A DNA stretch of 64,000 nucleotides from Diplonema papillatum (GCA_030068145.1 JAPJBO010000792.1:1-64000), one strand, 5' to 3'. Counted from the first letter of the stretch, positions 10,269 to 21,957 are shown. Program-made: numbers and translations. The notes: generated from the letters alone by a model not told the origin.

Positions 10269-10744
10269 CTTGAGCTTTTCTGTTGGCCCAAAATTTGGGC
10301 ATCTTTTTTCCCGCGAGAGAAGCTCGTCGGTCGACGCAACTGACTACACAAGATGGAGCCCATCCTCAGAAAAAAAGCGGGGGTCACACCTGTTTTTAGG
10401 GTGTGCTTTTACGTGCGGGTGAAAGGGCAGCACGTGAACGAAACAGGCACTGGTAAATGAGCAACTCCCGCATCCTCTTCGCAGAGTGTGATGGACCTTT
10501 CTTCGGAGGGGCTCACGCACTCAAAGATCGACTTATACGCATCCTCTTCGCAGGCAGGACTCGGCGAGGAATAACAGGAGGCGGCAGCGGTTGCCACCGC
10601 ACTCGAATCGTTTGCATGCAAGGGAGGAGACGCACAACGAAACTTTACTACCATTGGCTGTGCAGTCTATCGTCACAGACTGCTGCTGCATAGCAAGTCC
10701 AAAAGCTACTTTAGTGTCCGCAGGAGCTGCCGAGGATCGGTACT

Positions 10745-11180
10745 GAAGATCGTGTATCGAGCAAGCTTGTACCCTTATGCTCTACGCGAGATTTCTATTC
10801 CCGCTGAGCTTGCCTTAGGACACCTGCGTCAATGTGTAACAGAGGTGCCGCCCCAGCCAAACTCCCACCTGACTGGTGTCTCCAAACGAGGATTCGCGAG
10901 CCGAAGCCCGTTTGTCGCTGGAAACGGATAAGCTACAGTTCCGAAGACCCTAACCCCACAAGGGAGCAGCTGCCGTCTTCCCATCACTGGATAAGTAAAG
11001 CGACAACAAGAGTAGTGGCATTTCATCGTTGCAGCCTGGAGCATGCGCACCACCCGAGCCTACAACAGGTGAATTCGGGTGGGTTGAGGCGGGTCTTCTA
11101 CGGAAACCTTCTCCACTTCGGCCTTCAATGTTCTCCATTGAATATTCGCTACTACAACCAAGATTTGCACTCATCCGCGC
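10745..11180 (-). rRNA. LSU (28S) rRNA core fragment, antisense
   Basis: Read on the minus strand, conserved LSU blocks occur in the correct order: CAAATCTTGGTTGTAGTAGC, GAAGGCCGAAGTGGAGAAGG, AATGCCACTACTCTTG, GGAGTTTGGCTGGGGCGGCA, and GTGTCCTAAGGCAAGCTCAG, ending with GATCTTCAGTACCGATCC. These match the region of domains IV-V around the peptidyl-transferase centre in eukaryotic LSU rRNA. Beyond about 10740 the match stops, and the expected downstream core is not visible until the 3' fragment near 6.9 kb. It is therefore either a pseudogene interrupted by repeats or part of a fragmented rDNA. Similarity upstream of 11180 is uncertain. Confidence 0.85.
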
Positions 11181-11432
11181 TCCATCGAGGCTCAGGCTCA
11201 CGCCAACGACTTCGCGGCGTAGACCACGCACTCCTACGCACGCCTGGCTTTGTGATACCAGTACGCGGCCAACTGTGGGTGGATCGCTTGAGCATAAGAC
11301 CGGATTCTTCACGGCTTATCACGTGGGCGGCCCTGAGATTACTCGGGTGACACCGCTTTATCTTTAGCCATACTTCAACTCTCTTTCCTTCCCTTGCCGA
11401 TGGTGGTTACTTCGGATGGTTCACCCACCCCG

Positions 11433-11610
11433 CGGCTGTGACGAGCTACGAACAGCCGCCTGACAAATCAGACTCACACCTCTGTCCTGTCTGCAGACAC
11501 TCAGCTTCCGCGCTGATTATGGTCCGCCTTATGTGTCCGTGGCTTAAAGGACCGAAACACGGCCAGTGCGGTGTGTTGAGCACATACCCATTCCAAGCAC
11601 GTTCTTGCAA
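11433..11610 (+). repeat. SINE-like family B, copy 1
   Basis: It has GGCTGTGACGAGCTACGAAC, CCTGTCTGCAGACACTCAG, TTATGTGTCCGTGGCTTAAA, and CATTCCAAGCACGTTCTTGC before a C-run. Other copies are at 11636, 19771, 21787, 22375, 24126, 24392 and 36915, all in the same orientation, with a 3' fragment at 1362. I could not identify convincing Pol III boxes. Confidence 0.75.
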
Positions 11611-11635
11611 ACCCACCCCGCGTGTGCCGAAAATC

Positions 11636-11757
11636 TCACACTCAGGTTCTGTGCTGCCTTATGTGTCCGTGGCTTAAAGGAGCGAAACACGCACGCAGAC
11701 GGGACCAGTGCGGTGTTGAGCGCATATCCATACCAAGCACGTTCTTGCCAATCCCCA
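11636..11757 (+). repeat. SINE-like family B, partial copy 2
   Basis: The 3' two-thirds of family B, in direct tandem behind copy 1, with the usual CGTTCTTGC..CCCC terminus. Confidence 0.7.
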
Positions 11758-12286
11758 CCCCCGCGTGTGCCGAAAAGTGTTCCAAAACCAAAGAAAGAAA
11801 AATTCAACCAAACTCACGGCAGGCGCAGCGATCGGCTGGGTCGGGTGCCCGGTGAACCGAACACCAGTCTCCGCGGTCGCGAGGGAAACGCAGCGATTGG
11901 GCGCGGGGATGAGGCAAGGCATCGGACACCACCAGAGAGACAACACCACCCACCTTCCATCCACCACTAGGAAAAAAACAGCAGGAAAACGAGGGGGAAA
12001 AAAAAAAAAAGCACACACAGAAAAGAAAGAAAACCCGGCGAAGAAACCTGAAAATCTTGAAGGCAAAAATTTCAGTGGAGTACGTAAACCCAGCTGTTTA
12101 ACACACTCGCACTTTTCCCCAACGAAATTGCTCAACAACAATTAAAGAAACGTAATCTTTTCAGCAAAAGAAACTTGGTTGAAAACAGCAACAACGGCAA
12201 CAAAAAAAAAAGGGGAAAACGGAGAATCAGTAACTTCCAAAACGGAAAAGAAGCTGCCAAAAAGAAGCAAGCCACTCCTGAGCTGT

Positions 12287-12595
12287 ACTGAGGCACCACA
12301 CAACTTTCCCACAATGTGGTCAGAACAGCCACAACATTTGCCCACAACACCTTGTTAGCTATTGCGGCTTTCCTTTTTGCGGCCCATTGAAAAACGACAA
12401 CAGTCAAAATGCCATCGTTTGAATCAATTCCGTCGACACGAACTTTTCCCACGTAACATGCCAGTTTCAAATACGCGAGGCATGGGTGAAAAAAAAAAAA
12501 AAAAACATTCTGGCCGCAATAGCCGCAACGTATTGCGGGTAAATGTTGCGGCTGTTCTGGCCGCATTGTGGGGAAGTTGCGGGCGCCCAGTACCC
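12287..12595. mobile_element. TIR element family Q, copy 1
   Basis: Arms of about 65 bp (12287-12350 and 12520-12595) are inverted repeats. Both contain CCCACAATGYGGYCAGAACA or its complement, plus a GTACTG-type tip. The interior (TCGACACGAACTTTTCCC at about 12435) is shared with the copy at 35726-36252, showing one non-autonomous family. No ORF and no clear target duplication are seen. Confidence 0.6.
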
Positions 12596-12842
12596 ACCCT
12601 AGTGGGCTGGTCTGACAAAAGCTGGTCGTTGGAGAAGAAGCCAAAAAGGCTGGCAGGCCGGTTCGGCTTCATTCTCGTCTTTGCCCTGTTTCATCCTTGG
12701 GTTAGGCATTCTGATCAAACCGCCGAAGCACGCCGCCTACGTCTTCTTAGCCGTTGCCGTGCAATTGTAGGGCAAACGTCAAGATCGTAGGTACAAGTGT
12801 CAGAAAACAGAAATATCAACAATGACCTAACCGACGGCGAAC

Positions 12843-13178
<336 letters not shown>

Positions 13179-13300
13179 CGACGCATCTGAGCGAACCTTT
13201 CTAAGAAGCAACAGACCAAAAAAAAAGCAAATAAAACACAGTAGAAAAAAGCCCGGCCTCAACGGCCAGCCGGAGATTCTGGAACACCAGGCCTTTAAAC

Positions 13301-13979
13301 CAGGGATTTATACGCCGGTCTAGATGGGCGGGTCACCCGTCCATCCTCAAAAAAAAAAAAAAAAAAAAAAAACCCGGGCTGGGTGTGGAGGAGGCCACAC
13401 ACAGTCCAGTCATAGGGGTCATGGGGGGGGGCCCATAGGGGGCCATAGGGGGGCCCTCAGGAGGGTCATAGGTCCCGGGGGGGTCATGGGGCGGGGGGGG
13501 GTTCATCCTGGAAGAGACAGTGCACGGCAACCCAGCCAGCCTCACGAAGCGAAACCCCACCGCCTCCATACACGAAGGACTACAGCCTATGGGAAGACTC
13601 GAAGGTGGGCAGCATTCCAGAAGCAAACCGCAAGCACGAGAAGGCGTTGGGTCCTCGCAAAGAGAGAGCAGTTGGCACGACGCCCCATGCCCTTATTCTC
13701 CAACTCTTCCTTGTAATCCAACTGCTGTGTTTTCCCCCTCACGCGCCCTTTGCCGGACAACTGCTGGTTCTCCCACCTCTCTGCTGCACCCTCCACCCTC
13801 TGGAACATCTGGCTCGGAATCTATACACGGTGCGCAGTGATGCACGGTGATGCACAGAGATCCACGCTAGTGCGGTGTGCACAGTGACACGATAGCGCAT
13901 GGTGGTGCATAGTGATCCACAGTGGAGGACAGTGGTGGCACTAATTTTCGGGCCCTCAACGACTTTGCAGGGCTGGCTC
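13301..13979 (+). repeat. Composite retroposon-like repeat G, copy 2
   Basis: The first block (AGGGATTTATACGCCGGTCT, a poly(A) at about 13349-13371, GTCATAGGGG units) and the second block (13838-13979) occur in the same order as at 4504-5019. The copy ends with a poly(A) run at 13980-14000. The spacer between blocks differs from copy 1. Confidence 0.6.
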
Positions 13980-14000
13980 AAAAAAAAAAAAAAAAAAAAA

Positions 14001-14684
14001 CACGCCACACGGCGAAGTCCGGCCTCAGAAACGGAAGTTAACCCCTTACCGATCGGGCACCCTCGATTTTTCCCCGGGTTTTCGGTCTAAATGCTGGTCA
14101 TGTCAAGCTGGCACCTTATCGACTCCTCGAGGGGGGGGGAGCGGAATTTCCGAGGTTCAAGGGCGGGCATAAAGAGATACTCGTCCTCCCGAAAAACTGT
14201 ACTGTTCGGGCGGGTTTATTTTGCGGACTCATGTTCTTTATGCGGCATGGTATCGGGATTTGTATCTTTCGTGGCACAAGTAGTGCAGTTTAGTGGTCTA
14301 GCTTGGTTTGCCGTTTATCTTTCTTGTTAGCAAGCACACGAGTGCGAGGTTTGAGGGCAGCAACGCGGCCGGTCCGAAACAAGCCCGAGGTAAGAAGTTC
14401 GCCACATACCTTTTCATTCCCGCCCTTGAAATCTGTTTCCGACATGAAAGACCATGCACCAGCTGAATCTGGCCGCCGAAGTCAATTTCTACACAAGAAA
14501 TGACATGTCAAACGTTGATTCGTTCATGATTCCAACAAGGAAAACTGCGAAGAAAAAAAACGATCGTTTTTTGAAAACGATACAAACGATGATAATATTC
14601 ACTTTCGAAAACGATTTTTTTTTTTTTTTAACTATCCGAGTATCGTTTTCATCAGGCTATTAGCTGCATTTTGCCTCAGTTTTC

Positions 14685-14721
<37 letters not shown>

Positions 14722-14833
14722 ATTCCGTCTCAATAGCCAATTTGCTTTTCCCGCTCTAAAATCGAGAAGCCTTTGTTTGGGCCACCCGAACCTTCCAAAA
14801 GGGGGGGTCCGGGGGGCACCGCCCCCCGGCGTG
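14001..14833. other. No gene; long homopolymer runs
   Basis: Poly(T) at about 14616-14629 and poly(A) at about 14686-14719 suggest abutting tail ends. CACACGGCGAAGTCCGGCCTC near 14005 resembles the palindromic array at 27 kb. No supported coding region. Confidence 0.45.
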
Positions 14834-15052
14834 GAGAAAGATTTTGCACTTCCCAGTCCGTTTGCCGCGTTAAACATACGACCAACGTATTGGTGGCACT
14901 GTTTGCCATCTGTGTGGCCCTCGCCCCGCTCCCCCTGGTGCACACTCCTGAAGTCAACAGCCCATTTCAAAAATTCATACCATTCAGATACTGTGCGCTG
15001 GTAAATCATTGGCACGAGTAGATGCAGACCGGAGATCACACGGAACAAGGCA
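14834..15052 (+). repeat. Dispersed repeat family F, copy 2
   Basis: Inverse-orientation match of 3999-4166, here about 50 bp longer internally. Confidence 0.6.
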
Positions 15053-16205
15053 CTTTGTGTCAACTCGGAAAGAATCTGTCAAGAACTCCGGGCTGCTACT
15101 GAGCTTCGACTCTCTCACTCGGCTCAGCACCAGCGGCAGCCCAAACTTCTGTCAGCCAGCCCACCATGCCCAGCATCAGCATTGCCCAGCCCCTGACCGC
15201 CAGCCCAGCCCTTGACCGCCAGCCAGCTTCCTGGCACAGCTGGCCTAACCCACGCCTCCACCGGACCCCCACGACATTTTTCATCGAAGGTCGTTTTTTG
15301 CACTTTTTTATTTTATTTTTCGAGCCGCCCGGATTTCCAAATTCCGTCAGCTGACGGAATTTGGAATGGGAAGCTAATGCCCTGGTTTTCATTCCGTGAC
15401 CTATCCCAATTTTCCGGCATAATATGTGTCGTTTTATTTCTGCAGCTTGTATTTTGGCCCAGAAATTCGAAAAGTAAACGCCATAAACTAGTAGGTCAAG
15501 CCCCTAAATGCGTCCCAAACCCCCGTATGAGCACACCGGGACAAACAGTGACTGGTGCGGTGAACAGGCAGGAGTCTTGGGAGCTGGCAATGTAAAAACA
15601 GGAGCCTTCAGCAAAGGCTAATTTGGTGCGGTTTGGCATCGACCCGTATCTAAGAAATGGGCTATTTAACAACCCCTGTGGAGAGTCGCTGGTCGGTGAG
15701 GGGTTATAAAGAGGGTGCGCCCGCGCCCACACCCGAACCAACCCGTGGGTGTGCTACAACCGATTCAAGGAGAATAATTGCAATCATCGATCCTCATCAC
15801 GACGCAAGTTCAAAAGGTTTCCCATCCTCTTCAAGATAGGTAGCCGGAAGGCTCTCAAACCCGTTTAATGCGTCAGTGCGCGTGCAGCCTAGGACATTTA
15901 GGAGCATCGCTCGGACCTGCTATTGGCTCGCTCTTCCGCGCGCTACAAGTCGCGCAGTCCCCTTAAGAAGTAGTGCGCGTCTCGGGTAAGCACCGAAGCC
16001 CGCACCCGAAACGCGGGCGTGCCACCCGCTTTTTTGAGTTGACAAGACGTATATATGGGTAGCACCAGCATCCACTACACATCCTACGTGGATGTATCCA
16101 CTAGCAGCGTAGTATCCTCAGCACCACGAGGTAGTTCTGTTGGGTATATCGTACCCTCTACGTGCTGTAGGATGGTATGTGGGTAGCAGCAGCCTCCACC
16201 TGCAC
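15053..16205. other. No gene; fragments related to the 27-kb palindromic array
   Basis: GAGGGTGCGCCC..CACACCCGAA near 15711 and GCACCCGAAACGCGGGCGTG..CCGCTTTTTTGAGTT near 16000-16040 resemble opposite ends of the palindromic units at 26987-27513, with about 250 bp of other DNA between. No coding region recognised. Confidence 0.4.
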
Positions 16206-16301
16206 AGCATACGGTTAACAAATGCATGGTGTACCAAAAATTAGTAGCTGGCAGCGTACTACATGGAACTTGCCAAAGCAGGCGAGTTCCGCTAGTGCGC
16301 A
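16206..16301 (+). repeat. Dispersed repeat family D, copy 3
   Basis: A diverged match of 2166-2270 that keeps AAAATTAGTAGCTGGCAGCG and GAGTTCCGCTAGTGCGC. Confidence 0.55.
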
Positions 16302-16329
16302 AAGTGGACTCATTCACTTGTGTGTAAGA

Positions 16330-16432
16330 ATGACTACCGCAGTAGTCATTCTTACTACTGACAGTAGTCATATGACTAGTAAGATTTACTAGTAAGATCA
16401 GTAGTAAGTGACTAGTAAATGGCATGACTAGT
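16330..16432. repeat. AGTAGT/ACTAGT palindromic repeat (family E), copy 1
   Basis: Interleaved ATGACTACCGCAGTAGTCAT hairpins and TAAGATTTACTAGTAAGATC motifs. A relative lies at 20893-20995 (TACTACTAGTCATAAG..GTCATATGACTAC). Confidence 0.5.
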
Positions 16433-16964
16433 GCGCTGTGTAGTATACGGTACACCGGCCCGCACATATCGCCCACACCGTCGGCTGTTGCCCACGCGCA
16501 CTCCCCCGGGAACCGAAACGAAAACCTTATTTGCACTATATCGAACAAAGTAATACGTATCCCTTTCCCCCCTCCCAAAGAACCCCCTTTGCTCCTTGAC
16601 TACACAAGACAACCCCAACATACACGGCACACTCCAACCACAGGAGAGTGCAAGGCTGCAGAATGCCTTGCTCGAGTCGATCATCTCAGGTAGATAGGGT
16701 AGTTCTTTGTACAGTGCCCGTCGAAGTGTAACCGACGCTTCCCTTGTCCGACATGGTGGGAGCGGGCAGCGTGGTTGACGCGCCTGGGTTTGGCAGTCAT
16801 TACTACTGGGGGGGTAGTGCGTTGCTCAGGGTAGTCGAAGGCCTGACAATCACACTAATGCAACAAATACGGCGCTTTGGCATGAGCCAGGAACCTCAAG
16901 GGGAGCAGCGCGAGAGGCATCATCCACGCTTCAAAGGCCCACACACTAATGCAACAAATATTTA

Positions 16965-17237
16965 CTACTGGGGGCGGCAGGACACCTGGTCCAGGTGGGT
17001 AGCGTCGGGTGCAGCACAGAGACTGGTGGTGCGCATCCACACCATGATTTCGTCTGTCGGCCTGGCAATCTTATGGTACGGCTCGTACAAGTACCAGCCG
17101 TGGTACAAATAAGGCATCACTGCGTCTTCCGACCAGTAAGAACACGACCAGCCATCGGGACACTTGTCGAAGTTGTTGAACCCGTCTGCCGTCAGCACGA
17201 ACTCGTTCGTGTTGGGTTCGTTGACTTCGCGTCTCGG
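16965..17237 (-). CDS. Open fragment rich in W, Y and C; unrecognised
   Basis: The minus strand is open for about 90 codons with no ATG at its head. The composition is protein-like: stretches such as DGFNNFDKCPDGWSCSYWSE and YLYHGWYLYEPYHKI carry many aromatic residues, and two Cys flank WS. It resembles an exon of a secreted or extracellular protein more than a random frame, but I recognise no family and see no splice-site or signal-peptide evidence. It is surrounded by repeats. Chance open frame remains the main alternative. Confidence 0.15.
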   Translation of the reverse strand, partial: PRREVNEPNTNEFVLTADGFNNFDKCPDGWSCSYWSEDAVMPYLYHGWYLYEPYHKIARPTDEIMVWMRTTSLCAAPDATHLDQVSCRPQ

Positions 17238-17839
17238 TCAGCATCCCACGCGATTCCACTCTTCTTGCATGAGTTTGTGTCTGCGTCGCTCGCTGTGATG
17301 CCGATTTGAGATACCTAAACCTGGCTACGCTCCGATGCCTCCATCTGGCGTCTGTGCTCCCGACAACAACGTGCTGTCTGTCGGTATATGGTGCCTTCCG
17401 GTTCTTCTCACGAAGAGTTGGACATATACAAGCCCGTATCTCGAGAGGTTGGAGAGTTTGCACCGCTCACCTTCCCTCCATAGACTTTGCGCCTGTGCAA
17501 GATCTAAATCAGAAACGACTGCGGAGATCACCCAACCGTGGTACCAGCCATACCCACACCGAAAGAATGCCAACCCCGCCTTTACCGTCGACCGGAGACA
17601 GAACATACACCGGAATCCTCAAAACTCGGAACATACACAAGTAACTGTCAACCAGCTCGACTGCCTGTGCCTGCGGTGGGCATTCGTGGATGCCACCGGA
17701 GAAAGAGGACAGGCCCGCTGGAGGTAGTTCAAGGGCTCTAACCCCCCCAATACAGGGTACCTTCAGGTATAGAAGACCTTCTAATCCACAAATAACGCTA
17801 GAAGAGGCAGCAGTTGTGCCCAAGCATTGTCCTAATATT
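17238..17839. other. No gene recognised
   Basis: Overlapping short frames only, with no domain motifs or RNA features. Confidence 0.35.
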
Positions 17840-17904
17840 CTCAACTCCACCTAAACTCCTGGAATTTCAAGCGAGCTTTCTGAAATGCTAAAAAAAAAAA
17901 AAAA
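17840..17904 (+). repeat. Family J retroposon 3' end
   Basis: CTCCTGGAATTTCAAGCGAG.. ends in a 15-nt A-run at 17890-17904. The LINE fragment begins immediately after the A-run. Confidence 0.4.
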
Positions 17905-18195
17905 TGGACAATGCAACGTGACGTACTGGCAAATCATGGACGACTTCGCAGCGCGCAACGCCACTGTAATGAAAAGTGTATGCGAGCGGATCAGCTACCA
18001 AGAGCCCAGCGGAAAGGCTGCGGAGTGGGCATCCTGGCTCAAGCATGAATTAAAGTCTAGCCCGATACAGTAGAGCTTCCTAACCAACCCCCCCGCCCAC
18101 CGACCACACGCACCAAGCTGAACCTCACAAACAAACAAAGGTCGAAAGACACCAATCTGTACGTCCCACGGGATCGTCGGAAACACAAAAAAGAG
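17905..18195 (+). pseudogene. 5'-truncated LINE copy (a): ORF2 C-terminus plus 3'-UTR
   Basis: The frame runs to a TAG at 18071-18073 and encodes ..MDDFAARNATVMKSVCERI..GKAAEWASWLKHEL... This aligns with the last residues of the LINE at 43.8-45.6 kb (CEREVMRSVCLRI..DKASEWATWLNFYL). About 55 codons survive. The 3'-UTR block (GCTGAACCTCACAAACAAAC to GTCGGAAACACAAAAAA) ends in an A-rich tail that abuts a second copy. Truncation at the 5' side, just after another element's poly(A), is typical of target-primed reverse transcription. Confidence 0.7.
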
Positions 18196-18201
18196 AAAAA
18201 A

Positions 18202-18451
18202 GCTGCAATGAAGAGCGTTTGCGAGCGGGTACGAGTACAAAAGTCGGAAGACAAGGCCGCAGAGTGGGCAAACTGGCTAAGAAGTGAATTGAGCACCCGG
18301 TAAGAGGGCGAGCAAACTGATTTCGGCATCTTATTTCTTGTTTTCTTTCTCTAACTAAAGCGCGTCACCAAAACTCCTTGCCAAACAAACAAAGGTCGCA
18401 AGACACCAAACTGATCGTCCTTCGCGATCGACGGTAAGTTCGTCGGTAGCA

Positions 18452-18482
<31 letters not shown>
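18202..18482 (+). pseudogene. 5'-truncated LINE copy (b) with poly(A) tail
   Basis: The codons from 18202 to the TAA at 18301-18303 read AAMKSVCERVRV.. and DKAAEWANWLRSELSTR, a diverged version of the C-terminus in copy (a) and the larger LINE. The 3'-UTR relative (CAAACAAACAAAGGTCGCAA, GGTAAGTTCGTCGGTAGCAC) leads into a 32-nt poly(A) at 18451-18482. It lies head-to-tail directly behind copy (a). The two 3'-UTRs differ, so these are separate insertions of two subfamilies, not a recent duplication. Confidence 0.7.
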
Positions 18483-18484
<2 letters not shown>

Positions 18485-18778
18485 GCCGGAAGAAATAGAG
18501 CCGAAGAACGTGTTGTTAACGGGTCAAAAGTTGTGAGCAGAGTAGTCAGTTCAGTTTGGAGTATCTCTAGAGAAAAAGAGGGCCCGCAGCGTTGCCAGGC
18601 GGCGATACCGAGCTCTCCCGTCGCACCGTGCAGCGCCTGGCTCCGGCGCCGTCACCCACTGTAGCAGAGCCGCAACCTGCAGCGCGCCTCCGGAGTGGCT
18701 TGCGCCCGCCGTAGCAGTACGAAGAGAAGTGAGGAGACCGGAAACTCCCCGGAAAGATGGTCCCTGCACTCTAACTCG

Positions 18779-18809
<31 letters not shown>

Positions 18810-19770
18810 CGCTCTCTCTTTTCTCTCACAACAGGTAATCGTTTGCCCAACTGTCTATAATGGGTAGAAAGTTTGAAACATGTCTCATAAATATCCCGCA
18901 GCCGGCTCGGCGCTGACTACAGCACATGAAGCCGAAGTCAGACTTTCACTCTAAAATGCAGCACACAAAGGGCAAATAGGTGCCCGCACGCGCCGCGTCC
19001 GTGACACAACGAATGAAATATGGCGCAGGAAACGAGAAAAAGCTAGTCGCTTAGCGAGTGCGAGTGAAGTGTGCATACACCCCGAACACGACCTACCAGC
19101 CTCAATGGTCAACCGGACACTTGAATTGCCGGACCTTCAGACGGTAAATTGGAGCTCAAAAATACTCGAGGGGCTGCCTTGTGCTTATTACTTCGAAGGA
19201 GGCTAGAGGGGGAAGAGAAACACTGCTGTTGATCATTTGTTGAACGCTTACGCCCGCCACGAAACCCAGATTTTACCTGTGTTTCGTGTGGGCTGCAGCA
19301 CATTTACCTCCTTTGATCTTGGAATATTGTTGCGATAGTGGGGAGTCATCGGCATGCCGATGAGTACCACACTATACTTTGGTCTTGCACAACTGGCAGC
19401 CTCCTCAAGTATCTCCCACAAGGCAGGCGCTTATACAAAAAGCGCGAACTAAAACTCTAAAAAGTCGAATAGTCGGCAATGGGCAACAAAGACACACGCA
19501 CAAGCAGACGTACTGCCACAGATACGCACGTTTAGTATACGATACGTTGAAGGAACCTTCAATGGTCACCCGGAGACTATGAAACCCTGGATCTCTGAAC
19601 TTACACTGTAAAATAAAAGCTAAGAAAAGATGCACCTTCCCGCCCTCCGCCATGTTCGCCAGTGAAACCACGGCCCCCTCCAAACACGAACCGTGGTCTG
19701 AAAGAGAAAAAAAAAGTGGAGGACCCGAACGTCGCTTTCTTCTGGCACGCGAGGAACCCCCCCCCCTAGC
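18483..19770. other. No gene; (CT)n tract and family J/M fragments
   Basis: A (CT)n run lies at about 18781-18812. Family J-like pieces are at about 19090-19160 and 19556-19615. A module with TCATCGGCATGCCGATGAGT and TACCACAC (about 19346-19375) recurs at about 21540 and 23440. No supported gene. Confidence 0.4.
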
Positions 19771-19927
19771 AAGACTCACACCGCAGTCCTGTCTGCAGAC
19801 ACTCAGGTTCCACGCTGATGATGGTCCGCCTTATGTGTCCGTGGCTTAAAGGACCGAAACACGGCGCAGACGGGACCAGTGCGGTGTTGAGCACATACCC
19901 ATTCCAAGCACGTTCTTGCAACCCCCC
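19771..19927 (+). repeat. SINE-like family B, copy 3
   Basis: AGACTCACACCGCAGTCCTG through TTCTTGCAACCCCCC. The 5' third is missing. Confidence 0.75.
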
Positions 19928-20892
19928 CTAGCAAGTCCCCTGGCGCGTTGCTACTTCTTGTCCCATCGCGATGGCGAGTGCCTCCTGCCAGCTGCCGCCA
20001 ATCGCTCGCACGATGCCGGGAACTGCCGGCGGGGCGAGCGTTTAACCACGTCAGGCCAGCGGGAGCAAGGACGTTGTCCGAAGACGCCGACACTTACCCT
20101 TCGCTGACGATGCCGCGGGTCACCTCCTCAACTCATTCCTATCCTGGTCGATCCGAGCAAAACTGAGGCAGCCGGCAAGCCGTCTCGCAACAGAAGCTTG
20201 GACGATCCGAATAGGTCCAGACGTCTCAACCATAAACCCCAGTGAAGGAGCAATGATTAAGATTTGAACGCATCTCCAACTCTTACCACTCATCGGTTTC
20301 AGGGTGGCGGAGCCCGCGGCGGCGAAGGAACGAAGCTTGCTCGAGTTCCCGGTGCAACCCTTCGCCAATGCACCGCCCGACCGTCGATGGCATTGCACGG
20401 AGCTAGCAGTCTGTCACAGCCGTATCTGAAAAAGCCTTTAACCACTTACGGACGGAGGGGGAAGGCTTAATTTTGGGGGAAAAAGGGGCACCCATGGCAA
20501 ATCTCAGGTATCCGTTGAGAGCTCGGAGCAGGACTTCTGCCAAAGACGCATTTCAAGACAACAACAAAAGATTTGTGTCAGATCGTTCCAATAAAGCAAA
20601 CGGCGACCACTTTCGACCATTCTTTGGCCTCTCGCCCGTGAACTTGACACCCGCGAACTTTCTTCAACTACCTACCACTAGAGTGGTAGTTCGTCCGGAA
20701 GTGGCTAAAAAGGTCACTGTGTCAAAAAAAGACAAACCCACTGCACCTTGCAGCGTCTCGCTTTTGCAGGCCTCGCCGCACAAACGCGCGTTTTCTTTTG
20801 GACCGCCAAAGCAACCTTTGTTCGTGCGTGCACGCGTGTCGTTCCTATTTGATTGGTATCACACGAAAAGCTGCCAACCAGACCGTCAAACT
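19928..20892. other. No gene recognised; one 150-codon open frame
   Basis: A plus-strand frame at 20473-20922 is open for 149 codons. It is basic and low in structure, shows no recognisable domain, and overlaps the family E repeat at its end. I treat it as unsupported. GC-rich sequence at 19980-20400 shows no match I can name. Confidence 0.3.
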
Positions 20893-20995
20893 GATCTTAC
20901 TACTAGTCATAAGTCTTGCTAGTCATATGACTACGGTCAGTAGTAAGCACTCTTCAGTAGTAATATGACTGGTCATCACGTTGTTTTTCGAATGG
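20893..20995. repeat. AGTAGT/ACTAGT palindromic repeat (family E), copy 2
   Basis: Relative of 16330-16432. It is followed, like copy 1, by GGCTAGTGCACCGTGTATCA (copy 1: GACTAGTGCGCTGTGTAGTA). Confidence 0.5.
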
Positions 20996-21786
20996 CTAGT
21001 GCACCGTGTATCATCGGGGTTTCAAATGCGACGCAGGGATACGGCCACTCTCGGCTTTCCGAGGAAGATAATGCTGTCAAAAGAAAGTAGTGGCTGATTT
21101 GCTGCGGGCAAAACCCGAGTCCCTAAAGTTTGCACAGTTATCCAACTTTCTACTACCCGACCCTCCCACCGCACGTCCTCCTCAACCCAAAGGAAGTAAG
21201 AACGCATATTACAGACCGATACGAGCTGCATGGAACCCCTGCTCAACATGCATGCGCGTGGGGGGCCCAAGACTAAATTCAAAGCGAATTTCTTCTTGGT
21301 GTCGGTCGCAACACTTACAAACATGGCTAGCCGTATTTAAGCATACCTACTACCCACATACCACCCGCCTCACAGCCTCAATGGTCAACCGGAGACCCTA
21401 AAACACCGAACCTCTAAACCACAATAAACGCTAGTTATCCAGTATCAAATTCATCTTGCGACGACCAGTAGCTGCCCACCCCCGATTCCAATCTTTTTTT
21501 TTACCCTCCTCGTTTTTCTTGTTGCGTTAGTGGGGGGGGTCATTTGCATGCAAATGAGTACCACACGATGCCAGCTTTTCGCTACGTGACTCCAGAAGGG
21601 TCACTTTTGCCGCGCTTTCGTCGTGGTGCAACCTTTGTCGGCTGCAACTGTTGCTGTGAGCTAGTGACAAGTTCGTAGTCAGAGTAGGCATCGGAATCTT
21701 CGCTTGCTCTTTTCCGCCGTTACCCTTCTTATTCCTCTAAAGCCATATCCAACTACAACGACCTCCCCCTAACCAACTCAACCAAC

Positions 21787-21908
21787 CAGACTCACACCGC
21801 TGTTTTGTCTGCTGACTGCCTCATGTGTCCGTGGCTTATAGCGAAACACGGTGCAGATAGGACTGTGTTGAGCACATAGCCATTCCAAGCGCGTTCTTGC
21901 AATCCCCC
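21787..21908 (+). repeat. SINE-like family B, diverged copy 4
   Basis: CAGACTCACACCGCTGTTTT.. to AAGCGCGTTCTTGCAATCC and a C-run, with an internal deletion of about 30 bp. Confidence 0.65.
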
Positions 21909-21957
21909 CCCTGTCATTCGAGAAGGTGCACTCAGCTTGCAGGATTCCTTCCTCGCA

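Noticed and set aside
10832..11367. Two overlapping plus-strand ORFs of 112-172 codons
   Set aside because: They lie across conserved LSU rRNA sequence on the opposite strand.
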